Shown: in pieces, positions 49,336 to 60,362 of the stretch | How the letters are laid out: each line of letters starts with the position of its first letter | How positions within the stretch are numbered: position 1 is the first letter of the stretch | Assembly (NCBI GenBank): GCA_023653785.1 | Contig: JAMKCH010049271.1 | Location: 1 to 64,000 of the forward strand | DNA: 64,000 bases | Source of the DNA: Ophioderma brevispina | Taxonomy: Eukaryota > Echinodermata > Ophiuroidea > Amphilepidida > Ophiodermatidae | Direction of reading: 5' to 3' | Position numbers and translations under genes: made by a program | Notes under the pieces: generated by a model | Databases searched by the model: none | What the model was told of the DNA's origin: nothing | The model's input: only the letters and a program-made list of their open reading frames with translations

Positions 49336-50205
49336 TTCATTTAGTGGGTGAGCCAGGCATGTTGGGGGGGGGGGGGCAAAGAGGCATTTATACCAGGCCT
49401 ACCTCATACTATGACATACTCGAAAATGTATGATGGCCATTCTGTAGGGGTAGCTTAAGCGAGCTAGGGGCTCGCAAGAGATTATATAGGGGTCAAAATT
49501 GTTCGTATGGAGTTATAAGCTGAAAACCGTTATTATAGGTCAAAAGTTAAATTTAGCTTCTACAGGGTCAAATACTAAAAAGTGCTCTAATTTCAGTGGA
49601 AATGGTCTCATATTGTTTGTAATATTCTCACAATTAAAATAAGGAATAGTTTCGACCATCTGCTATGTGAAATTAACAAGTTACGCACCTCATTAGTACT
49701 ACCCCTATACCTCTAAGGAGTATTAGGGTTGTTGGGTGTAACTTGGTAACTATACATTGTACATTGTCCAAACTATACCTTATTTTACTTGTGATTACAT
49801 TACTTGTAATTACATTACAAATAATATGAGAACCACTTCCACTGAAATTGAAGCGTTTTTAAATATTTGACCCCTATAGAACCTAAATTTTACCTGTGAC
49901 CTATAATAACGGTTTCAGCTTATAACTCCATAGGGGTAAGTCGGAGACAGCACAAACTATACATTTTTTACTCCTTGTGATCATACGAACAATTTGGTAT
50001 GCAATTCAACAACATTGGACCACTTTTCAATTTTGACCCCTGTATAATCTTTTGCGAGCCCCTAGCTCGCTTAAGCTACCCCTACATAATGGCCATCATA
50101 CATTTTTGTGTACGTCATAGTGTTAGGAACCCCTGGTATCAGTGCCTCTTCCCCCCAGGTGATACCAATAAGGCTACTTTTGATGGTCTGGCTCATCCAC
50201 TAATT
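49336..50205. mobile_element. Long foldback element, ~865 bp, ~150-bp terminal inverted repeats
   Basis: The left side carries, in order, TTAGTGGGTGAGCCAG, GAGGCATTTATACCAG, ACTATGACATAC, AATGTATGATGGCCATT, GTAGGGGTAGCTTAAGCGAG and CTAGGGGCTCGCAA. The right side has all of these inverted, ending CTGGCTCATCCACTAA. More inverted blocks lie inside (AGTTATAAGCTGAAACCGTT-type). The middle is AT-rich. I could not settle the target duplication; TA or ATT are candidates. Confidence 0.8.
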
Positions 50206-52296
50206 GTTTTCAAACTCTTCAGTCACTTCGTCTCCTGAAATGAATAGCAAGTGTTGTCTTATGCTCTGTTGCTGATACTGTTTTAGTGGAATATCCTAGG
50301 CTTAAAGAATCTTGCACAGCTCTGTGTACACTGTCAAAGGCTTACCGAAAGTCAGTAAAGGTCATTGTTGTAATTTTCTAGCAAGAAAACCTTCAGGTGA
50401 GAAACAAAGTGCCTGGGTCTGTCCCACAGGCTCTGTCCGACCTTTCAATACCATTCTGGTTTTATCTTAGAAAAGATATATAACAATTCTGTTATAATAA
50501 GTTTTGTTGAACATAGATATTATGCTGATGCCGCTTGAATTTCCCAGGTTATTAAATCCTCTTACTTTAGGATGACAATAACTTTGGTCTCGTTCCACTG
50601 GTTTGAAAATAAAGGATGTTTCACATTGCAGCACTTAAAAACTTCAGCGTTTCTAGTTTTTTTCTCTATTTTTCAGTTGCTTTATAGTAGATAAGAGTTC
50701 ATTCATATAAAACACTCCTGGCAGTAATAAAACATTTTAGTGAAAAGTAAGAAATTACACTTATTGCTAGAAATCGATATCTCGATCTCTGAAAAAATAA
50801 GGATTACCAAGCTTTCCAGGTGTTCTTTTTATGTGAAACTTCTAGCAACACAACTATACCGCTGTTTAAAACTCTTTATATTTGAGAACAAACTAATAGC
50901 ACAGCATTAAAAAGCATATGAATTTATTGAGATTAAGCAAAATTAAGTTCTAAATTAAATATTTCATTGATTTCTGCTTGCATAATGATTTACTTCACGG
51001 ATGTATCGAGGGTTAAATTTCATCCTTAACATTGGGATATGGTACGCTATTTTGAAATTATCCAGAATTGAAGATTTTAGTAGGAAAATTAACATCGTAC
51101 CTGAGGAGGTAGACTGTGCAATAGGACCAAACAAGGATGCTTCGCATTACGAATTTAGCAAGACACAGGATAGAAAAACGAAAATGCTTTACCTTTGAGA
51201 ACTAATTAGATTTGTCTCATATTATTTTTCCCCAGGTTGCAAAAGTTTCAAAAATTATTCTAAGTTCCTGTATGAAATTAAGGCGATTTAAATCTTACAT
51301 GATATTATTCCTAAGGTTTATTTTTTGTATTTTTTGCGAGGTAATTTGAATACGCTATGGTTTAATTCAAAATCAAATTAGGAATCCTATTAAAATTTCA
51401 AGACACATTTGTTGCCGTGGGATGCCCGGATAGCTCCAATCAATCTTCTATCGTGTAACCGAATGTGGGCTCGGAATACGGGATAGACATTTTGTTGCAA
51501 CTCACAGGATATCAGTACTGTTAAGCGCCTGTGTGTACATTTGTGTGTGCGTGCAATACAGCCACATGTGTACATACACGAGCACATACACGAACGTACA
51601 CACGCACACCTTCACACTCTCAAACACCAACGGAACGTTAACAAAGAACCGGGAAAATATTAATAGTAATTATGGCTTCACTTCTCTTTCAACAAAATCA
51701 TAACTTTTATTTTTAATAGGCATAACAAAATGCGGATGCTTCCTTAAATAATTTAGAAAATGATGGATAGGTTTTGGACGTCAGGCGACGTCAGGCAACG
51801 TATCTGTGAGTTGCCTTACATATTATGTAATACATAATGGACAACACGGAAATATGACGAGGGAGTACAGGTGTAAATATCAAAGGAGTATCAGAAATCA
51901 AAAGTGAAATATACAAATAAATTGTATTCACACTTCCTTGAGGCTTTTTAACTCTTAGCATTACAATACCCATGTTAGATAGTCTTGTTGACCTTGATTA
52001 TGACTTGTTTTCTTGTTATTATGGCTATATCTAAACGTTTTATTTTAAAATCAACATGTAAATAAATGTTTGACTTACGCTCTGCAGTCGCCAGTAATGT
52101 AGGTAGATACTTTAGCTGGGTGGGGCATGAGGAGGAAGGGAGATAATAGTTCAGCTTTCTTTTTCGTTTTCATTATTTCATGCGCGAATTAAGAAAAGGG
52201 GGCTAGAGCTCACACCCTTATTTGGAAAGTGGATTGTTTTAATTATGCATCGGTGGAACAAAATAAGTGCACGTTTCAGTATACGCATCCCGTATG
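50206..52296. other. Intronic sequence, no gene recognised
   Basis: Short GT/CA-rich patches lie near 51530-51610. Frames have no domain. Confidence 0.4.
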
Positions 52297-54483
52297 GCAG
52301 TTAAATCCCCTACCTATACAAAACATAATGCACTATGAATCATATAAAGTGCAGCTAAATCCACAAGCATTGCAAAACATAATGCACTATGAATCATATA
52401 GTTAAATCCCAACCATTGCAAAACAATGCACTATGAATCATAAAAGTGCAGATAAATCCCCAACCATTGCAAAACATAATGCACTATGAATCATATAAAG
52501 TGCAGCGAAATCCCCAACCTTTGCAAAACATAATGCCCTATGAATCATATAAAGTGCAGCTAAATTCCTGCCTATGCAAAACATAATGCACTGTGAATCA
52601 TAGAGTGCAACTAAATCCCCAACCATTGCAAAACAATGAACTATAAATCATATAAAGTGCAGATAAATCCCCAACCATTACAAAACATAATGCACTATGA
52701 ATCATATGAAGTGCAGCTAAATCCCCAACCATTGCAAAACATAATGCACTATGAACCATATAACATGTGCAGCTAAATCCCCAACTATTGCAAAACATAA
52801 TTTTCACTATGAATCATATAAAGTGCAGCTATATGCTTGCCTAAAGTGCAGCTATATCCTTGCCTAAAGTGCAGCTATATCCTTGCCTACGCAAAACATA
52901 ATGCGATATGAATCATATAGAGTGCTGCTAAATCCCCAACCATTGCAAAACAATGCACTATGAATCATAAAAGTGCACATATATCCCCAACCATTGCAAA
53001 ACATAATGCACTATTAATCATATAAAGTGCAGCTAAATCCCCAAGCTTTGCAAAACATAATGTACTATGAACCACATAAAGTGCAGCTAAATCCCGTCTG
53101 TGCAAAACATAATACACTATGAATCATATTGAGTGCAGCTAAATCCCCAACCATTGCAAAACTGCACTATGAATCATATAAAGTGCACATATATCACCAA
53201 CCATTGCAAAACATAATGCACTATGAATCATATAAAGTGCACATATATCCCCAACCATTGCAAAACATAATGCACTATGAATCATATAAAGTGCAGCTAA
53301 ATCCCCAACCATTGCAAAACATAACGCACTATGAATCATATAACGTGCAGCTATATCCTTGCCTCAAGTGCAGCTATATCCTTACCTAAAGTACAGCTAT
53401 ATCCTTGCCTACGCAAAACATAATGCAATATGAATCATATAGAGTGCAGCTAAATCCCCAACCATTGCAAAACTGCACTATGAATCATATAAAGTGCACA
53501 TATATCCCCAACCATTGCAAAACATAATGCACTATGAATCATATGAAGTGCAGCTAAATCCCCAACCATTGCAAAACATAACGCACTATGAATCATATAA
53601 CGTGCAGCTATATCCTTGCCTCAAGTGCAGCTATATCCTTGCCTAAAGTGCAGCTATATCCTTGCCTACGCAAAACATAATGCAATATGAATCGTATAGA
53701 GTGCAGCTAAATCCCCAACCATTGCAAAACTGCACTATGAATCATATAAAGTGCACATATATCCCCAACCATTGCAAAACATAATGCACGATGAATCATA
53801 TAAAGTTCACATATATCCCCAACCATTGCAAAACATAATGCACTATGAATCATATGAAGTGCAGCTAAATCCCCAACCATTGCAAAACATAACGCACTAT
53901 GAATCATATAACGTGCAGCTATATCCTTGCCTCAAGTGCAGCTATATCCTTGCCTAAAGTGCAGCTATATCCTTGCCTACGCAAAACATAATGCAATATG
54001 AATCATATAGAGTGCAGCTAAATCTCCAACCATTGCAAAACAATGCACTATGAATCATATAAAGTGCACATATATCCCCAACCATTGCAAAACATAATGC
54101 ACTATGAATCATATAAAGTGCAGCTAAATCCCCAAGCATTGCAAAACATAATGTACTATGAACCACATAAAGTGCCGCTAAATCCCCTGCCTATGCAAAA
54201 CATAATGCACTATGAATCCTATACAGTGCGGCTTAATCCCAAACGATTGCAAAACATAATGCATTATGAATCTTATAAAGCATGTGAAGTGCTGCTAAAT
54301 CCTCTACCTATGCAAAATATATGGATCATATAAAGTGCAGCTAAATCTCCATACCTATGTAAAACAATGCACTATGAATCATATAAAGTGCAGCTAAATC
54401 CTTTATCTATGCAAAACATAATGCACTATGAATCATATAAAGTGCAGCTAAATCCTTTATCTATGCAAAACATAATGCACTAT
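52297..54483. repeat. 54-bp satellite array with higher-order structure
   Basis: About 40 copies of a 54-bp unit made of GCACTATGAATCATATAAAG, TGCAGCTAAATCCCCAACCA and TTGCAAAACATAAT. Variants include ACATATATCCCC instead of AGCTAAATCCCC. A short ~20-bp sub-repeat, GTGCAGCTATATCCTTGCCT, occurs in runs of two or three. The sub-repeat cluster returns at about 53361, 53618 and 53929, steps of 257 and 311 bp that differ by exactly one 54-bp unit, so blocks of units were duplicated together. The array edges at 52297 and 54483 hold more diverged units. Because 54 is divisible by three, 18-residue repeating frames stay open on both strands; these are by-products. Confidence 0.95.
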
Positions 54484-56728
54484 CAGATAATTAAATAGAA
54501 CAATGAATGCTTTCCAAATGTGGATCTTATTTTAAAAAATGCATTTTGCTCAGCCTTATGAGCATTATAATAAAATACACAGGTAATGGACAAAAATCTA
54601 AAAATAACTTCCTTTTAAGGTAATTTTTTGATAGAGAATTAATATTTGATGACAGAGTAAACACATATCGTTCTGTACAGAATTAGAATATTAATTTTTC
54701 CACTTACAATAAATTGACTCTCTAAATCAAAGTGACCTACACGAGTCTCTGCTGAAAGCAGATGTAACATTACACACAGTGATTGGCTAGGAGCCCAATA
54801 ACCTTGGCCCTGCAATTTCCAATTCTGTTCTCTAAATTGCTTTACCTATAAAATAATAAAGGTGCATGAGTTTTTACCCTACCGTATGGGCTCTTAATTT
54901 CTCCTTGTAAATGTTATATAGTTATTGATAGAAGATTCTGCTAGTAGTCTATCTCCGTCTGCGTTAACAACTGCAACGTGTTGTCCCATACATATTTTAA
55001 CGATTTTTCCCTCTCTGCTGTCTTCGAACCCATCAGTGAAATTTTGTTATTGTAAATTCAATTTTACGTGCTGGAAGTAATTCTTCCGTGAAACCAGCCA
55101 TAGTGCCACCATGTATTGCAGTTATACTAGCGTTAAATACAAGACAGGCAAGTACGATAGATTTTGATCTGTGCTAAGTCAAACGGAAAGAAGAAGGGAC
55201 AGTTGCGTACTTGTACCGGTCTGTGGGCGGCCCGTATGCAATCCCCCTTAGGCACGCTCAGTCATAACACATCTCTTGCTTGCTTGCTTGTGGACATTAC
55301 ATAGGGGTCCCAATTATAATGTCTATTGTTTTATGTCTTGATAATCTCACTCTTTGCACCACTTTTGATATAATAAATTTATAAATCAACTAAAACAAAA
55401 TCGACTCGCAGAAAATCAAGTTACCATGATCTTGCCATTTTAGTCTATAACTACCTATAAACGTGTCTTGAGACATCATGTGAAATTCAGTTGGTGATGA
55501 GAAAAAAATGCAATTTATGTTAAATATTCATTATTCACGCAGAGTTAGCATAGTAGTGCGGTTAATTTACGGATTGAACCCAAAACTTCAACAACCGAAA
55601 TCAAGGTTTGCCTGGGTATCCGTTGTCTCCAGAGTAAACAACGATAATTAACTAGACTCGTTGACTATCTATGCTTTAAACACATACATACACGTGCGCA
55701 TTAATGCGTTTAAATACCACTTTTGCCAAACAATGGTATTTGAAATGAACAAGCAGTTTTTTATTTTTGTTTTCATAAATCAATGCAAATAACCTCAGTA
55801 AAATTCCAAATCCAACAAATCAATTTTAAGTGTTGGTTTAAAATCTGTGTCTGGTTGTCACTACAAGACAAAATCAAACATGTAGAATATCTATGCAAAA
55901 CTTTATAATCACCAAAAATAAGCAGTATAACATATAAGTAATGAACATGCGATGCTGGTTACCTTGCATTTTTTAGCATAGCATATCCTATTCCGTGAGA
56001 AATAAGAGTATCTTCTGTCATGGTATTTAACATGGTGTTGAGGTCAAAAGTATAATAAGTGTATGCTAATTATCGTGCACTGCTTCCTAAATTGGTTGTT
56101 GTAATATCTCTATACATGCCTGTATCCATAAATGTCAGTTTTGTCTGTCTCTCTCTCAGTCTCTCCATGCTTATCTCTTTTCAGTAGCGTAACAAGCCAA
56201 ATTTCCGGGCGGGGGAGCAAAACTGGGAGGTTGCTCTGCTGGGGCCCCCAGAGTTGATGCGGACTCTGAGACGAAAGTGGAGAACCATAGATAGAAAAAC
56301 GGCCCATGTATTTCTGTTAAAATGTGCACGCATAGCTGGTTAAACGGGATTTTCCAAAAATATTGCCATAGCAAAGGCAATTTTCATCAAAATTGTAAAT
56401 AAATAGTGTAAATTGTTAATGAACGACCTCATTCAAATACCATGTACCAAATTTAAGATCAGCTCTTTGTATAGGAGCTGAAAATATATAATGTCATATT
56501 TACAACTAAACTAACCTTTGTTGTCGGAGGCAGATTTGGCCCGGAGATTTGGACGACCAAATCCGGATAATGCGTTATTTTGACACTACAAAAGAAACGC
56601 CTGCCCTGATTGGGTAAGCAGAGATGATCTCGATTTAAAATATCTTTAAGCACTCAATACGTTTATCCATGAATTTAAAGACCGCATTAAATTGATAATT
56701 TTAAAGCAATAAAACGCGTATTTCAAGA
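54484..56728. other. Intronic sequence, no gene recognised
   Basis: Frames on the minus strand at 56110-56380 overlap a GC-rich patch and show no domain. TTAAAGCAATAAAACGCG at about 56701-56718 resembles the end of the 57902 element family, just outside the duplication. Confidence 0.4.
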
Positions 56729-57255
56729 TTCCAAGCAACCTATGATTTTACTTCAGTAAACCTAATTAATCCTAATCCGACATGCCGAAATCTCATATTC
56801 AAGAAAAATCGCAGGGGATTTTCTCACAAGATCTCCGGCCGCGCCTTTAAGGCATTTAACCATAAACTAAAGAACAAATCTTACGCTTACATGCCCTGAG
56901 TTATTAAAATAATATTAATATCATGAGTTATTTTGCGGGTTTATTTTCAATTATTTATGTAATAAACGTCTAATTTCACGAGAATTTGATAAGAATGAAC
57001 GCAATTCTGATCAAGCATCTCTAGCATTTTTTCGCATTGAAATAATTTCTTGAATATTCGAAACAACTGAAAAGTTTGATTAAAAGAGATTAACGGACAT
57101 CCATTAATCCATGATTAATCCATGATATTGCAGTTAACCCGGCCATCGTTTTACCTATGTAGCCCGCGTGAACATCACTATTTGACCGCTTAAATCTATG
57201 TTTAGACACCAATTTATTAATATTAAAAAACGATGGATCTTGTGAACAACTCTCC

Positions 57256-57482
57256 TATAGATGAGTTGACATGTGACGTCAACGCCGGGCAACGAACAAA
57301 GCACTGCCCGGCAGTATGCGTGGCATCTGCAGGGCTTGTGCTTTTAAAATTCGCGCTTAATCAGGCGTGATGAGGCTATTGAATGCTGAAACTGTATGGG
57401 CATACTCTTCGCACCTCTAACATGTCAGTAGACCAGGTGCTAACTTGTGTTTGTAAACATTGGTGTCACCTCATCTATAGAT
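57256..57482. mobile_element. MITE, ~227 bp, intact copy in duplication A
   Basis: Ends are CTATAGATGAGTTGACAT and, in reverse, CTATAGATGAGGTGACAC. The internal stem GCCGGGCA/TGCCCGGC is at 57284-57291 and 57305-57312. This copy has GCGCTTAATCAGG uninterrupted, so it is the empty-site reference for the insertion at 58989. Confidence 0.9.
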
Positions 57483-57760
57483 GAGGTGAAATGTGACTTC
57501 AGCGTCGGGTAACGAACAAAACACTGCCCGACAGTAGCGTGTACACCTGCCGGGCTTGTGCTTTTAAAATTTGCGCTCAATCACTATGATAAGGCTACTG
57601 AATGCTGCAGTAGCAAAACCAACATGCTCGTAGACTCAGGGGCGATACCAGGGGGTGGCGGGGCGGCAGCCCCCCCCCCAAAAAAAAAACAACACAAATT
57701 GAGAAAAAAAGGGGGTTTCAAGCAATAAATGGCGTTAAAATTAGGGTTTTTTTTATGAGT
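57476..57760. mobile_element. Diverged MITE of the same family, interrupted by a truncated hAT-type MITE
   Basis: It shares the CTATAG junction with the preceding MITE and runs ATGAGGTGAAATGTGACTTC. Its stem is GTCGGGTA at 57504-57511 and TGCCCGAC at 57525-57532. From 57637 it is entered by a CAGGGGCG element, cut short at the T-run that ends duplication A. Confidence 0.85.
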
Positions 57761-57897
57761 TTTTTTTTTTTTTTTTTTTTTCCAAGCAACCTATGATTTT
57801 ACTTCAGTAAACCTAATTAATCCTAATCCGACATGCCGAAATCTCATATTCAAGAAAAATCGCAGGGGATTTTCTCACAAGATCTCCGGCCGCGCCT

Positions 57898-58452
57898 TTA
57901 AAGCAATATTAGCACATTTTTTGAAGAGCGCCCCCAATTTTCAAAATTTGATATTTTTGCACACTTACGTTGGTAATTGTCTAGGAAACTATACCTGCGA
58001 ACGAGAATGCTAAAAAAATCGTATTTATCACAAAATAAGCGATTTTGTAATTAGAATTGGGATCCCAGATTGGACTTAACGGCAGAGCCGGAAATGCTAC
58101 GTTTATGCCGCGTCCATGTTGAGATAGTGCCACCTCGAGAAAACAACCTATAACTTGACTTGCCTGAACTATTAAAACAACTAATGGATGAGCGTAGACA
58201 CATACATGGCGCTATTTCCCGGCTATTTCACATTCGAAGGCCGTTTCCAGCAGTCGTTGAATTATTATCGGGGATCCCCGATAATAATTATTCTAGTACA
58301 AAATTCCTTCGTTTGTGACACATAGACATTTTCGAGCTTAACCATTCATAGGTATAGTTTACTAGCCAGTTACCAATGCAACCGTGTAAAAATCTCCAAA
58401 TTTTTGAAAAATTGGGGGCGCCCTTCTAAAAAATGTGCTAATATTGCTTTAA
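57898..58452. mobile_element. TTAA MITE, 547 bp, with 30-bp perfect palindrome
   Basis: TTAA at 57898-57901 and 58449-58452 bounds ends AGCAATATTAGCACATTTTT, perfect over the first 20 bp and recognisable over ~170 bp, including GCGCCCCCAATTTT. Duplication A has GCGCCTTTAAGGCATTT at the same place with no insert, which confirms the boundaries and one TTAA per empty site. The palindrome at 58260-58289 (core ATCGGGGATCCCCGAT) is 174 bp from the right end. The left arm has a weaker TTGGGATCCCAG near 58058-58069 at the matching depth. Confidence 0.95.
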
Positions 58453-58882
58453 GGCATTTAACCATAAACTACGTTAATCTTACGCTTACATGCCCTGAGT
58501 TATTAAAATAATATTAATATCATGAGTTATTTTGCGGGTTTATTTTCAATTATTTATGTAATAAACGTCTAATTTCACGAGAATTTGATAAGAATGAACG
58601 CAATTCTGATCAAGCATCTCTAGCATTTTTTCGCATTGAAATAATTTCTTGAATATTCGAAACAACTGAAAACCTTTGACACCATTACGCGTTTGATGAG
58701 AGTTTGATTAAAAGAGATTAACGGACATCCATTAATCCATGATTAATCCATGATATTGCAGTTAACCCGGCCATCGTTTTACCTATGTAGCCTGCGTGAA
58801 CATCACTATTTGACCGCTTAAATCTATGTTTAGACACCAATTTATTAATATTAAAAAACGATGGATCTTGTGAACAACTCTC

Positions 58883-59460
58883 CTATAGATGAGTTGACAT
58901 GTGACGTCAACGCCGGGCAACGAACAAAGCACTGCCCGGCAGTATGTGTGGCATCTGCAGGGCTTGTGCTTTTAAAATTCGCGCTTAAAGACACTATCAG
59001 TGATTTGAAAAATATTTGAAATTTGAAGGAATAGCTTCAAAGTGAAGGATAAGTCTGTAGAATTATCATAAGTTACCTTTTCCAACTGAAGAATTGACAG
59101 AAAAGGAAGAAAAACGACAGTGTTCCAAGATACGATTCCCCATTCAATTACGTGTTGTAGTAAGTGTCCGAACGGACAGTAATGACTAAAATTTCCGATT
59201 CTGTCCTTATTAGGTTGCTTCTGGTCATATCATTTGCAGGGTATGTTAGGATACTTGTACTTGTTACATACATGCAAAAATCTGATTTTTGATGATTTTT
59301 TCGATTTTCTGATTTAGCAAATCACTGATAGTGTCTTTAATCAGGCGTGATGAGGCTATTGAATGCTGAAACTGTATGGGCATACTCTTCGCACCTCTAA
59401 CATGTCAGTAGACCAGGTGCTAACTTGTGTTTGTAAACATTGGTGTCACCTCATCTATAG
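58883..59460. mobile_element. MITE copy in duplication B, split by a TTAA element
   Basis: Same as 57256-57482, but interrupted at GCGCTTAA by the element at 58989-59336. It resumes as TCAGGCGTGATGAGG. Confidence 0.92.
58985..59340. mobile_element. TTAA MITE, 348 bp, nested in a MITE
   Basis: Ends AGACACTATCAGTGATTT are perfect inverted copies. TTAA lies on both sides (58985-58988, 59337-59340), while the empty copy at about 57357-57360 has one TTAA. Near the centre (59165-59178) is TGTCCGAACGGACA, a palindrome around AA that is TGTCCGTACGGACA in the relative at 35.5 kb. Confidence 0.95.
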
Positions 59461-59830
59461 ATGAGGTGAAATGTGACTTCAGCGTCGGGTAACGAACAAA
59501 GCACTGCCCGACAGTAGCGTGTACACCTGCCGGGCTTGTGCTTTTAAAATTTGCGCTCAATCACTATGATAAGGCTACTGAATGCTGCAGTAGCAATAAC
59601 CAACATGCTCGTAGACTCAGGGGCGATACCAGGGGGTGGCGGGGCGGCAGCCCCCCCAAAAAAAAAACAACACAAATTGAGAAAAAAAGGGGGTTTCAAG
59701 CAATAAATGGCGTTAAAATTAGGGTTTTTTTTTATGAGTTTTCGCCCTCCCTGAGATTCTACCCTGGCGCCGCTCCTGAGTAGACTAGGTGCTAATTTGT
59801 GTTTGTAAACATTGATGTCACATCATCTAC
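59455..59830. mobile_element. Diverged MITE, complete, carrying a nested hAT-type MITE
   Basis: It continues past the nested element as TAGACTAGGTGCTAATTTGT to CATCATCTA. The stem GTCGGGTA/TGCCCGAC is present at about 59484-59512. Confidence 0.85.
59618..59778. mobile_element. hAT-type MITE, 161 bp
   Basis: Ends are CAGGGGCGATACCAGGG and, in reverse, CAGGAGCGGCGCCAGGG. Flanks are CGTAGACT on the left and AGTAGACT on the right, an 8-bp target duplication with one difference. The intact MITE has AGTAGACC here, so the target was the MITE itself. Confidence 0.85.
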
Positions 59831-60362
59831 ACGACACAAGAATCGCCATGCTGAGGAATCATAGCCATCAATTATTTTCACCGCAATATTTTTTAGACAC
59901 ACATGCTAATATTGTCGTAATTCGGTGTGCACAAGAGCAAGTGATCAATTAAATCACATCTCATAGCAGGTTGTGATACTGGCGTGAAAAACATGTTCAC
60001 GTCATCTGAACATAAACACAGTGGTATTTTTGTAAGTGTGCCTGGCGACTTGATATTACTTTTTTAATTTCAAATCCTGAAATTTGAAAATGAGTAGATT
60101 TATTTTTATCGATAGTGTATTACTGCAGCAACCATCTGTCACACATAAATTGTGTGAACTATCCGACAATATGGCGGACGATAGAAGTATTGCGTTCTGT
60201 TGCTATAACGAATGTACCCATATCTATTTTGTTATAATCAGGTAGTATGATACCGCGTTTAGAATCTTATGCCTCTCTGGTTCCCATGTATTGATATGTT
60301 TACGGGGTTTAATTACGTTTTAAATCGGATGAAAATTCTAGATTACTATCACTTGCAATAGT
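59831..60362. other. Intronic sequence, no gene recognised
   Basis: AT-rich spacer. Nothing was supported. Confidence 0.4.

Larger units (their letters stand above)
56730..59741 (+). repeat. Tandem duplication of a ~1.03-kb segment (A 56730-57757, B 57781-59741)
   Basis: Copy A and copy B start at the same CCAAGCAACCTATGATTT and run almost identically to GGGTTTTTTTTATGAGTT. B is longer mainly because it carries two TTAA elements (57902-58448 and 58989-59336). Without these it is about 1.06 kb. Small differences: A lacks ~29 bp present in B near 58674-58704, and the copies differ near 56870 and 58470. A run of T (about 57758-57781) joins A to B. The near identity points to a recent event, or to two haplotypes placed in series by the assembler. 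Confidence 0.9.

Noticed and set aside
52438..54333. Repeating 18-residue peptides on both strands (MIHSALCFAMVGD-type)
   Set aside because: A 54-bp satellite unit divisible by three keeps frames open. Both strands and several frames are open at once, and sub-repeats break them.
52297..54483. CRISPR-like array
   Set aside because: There are no unique spacers: the whole unit repeats, including what would be spacers, and the genome is eukaryotic.
57898..59340. piggyBac origin for the TTAA elements
   Set aside because: TTAA targets fit, but the termini begin AG/AGG rather than the CCY-type ends usual for piggyBac; Kolobok/T2 fits better. Not fully excluded without a transposase.
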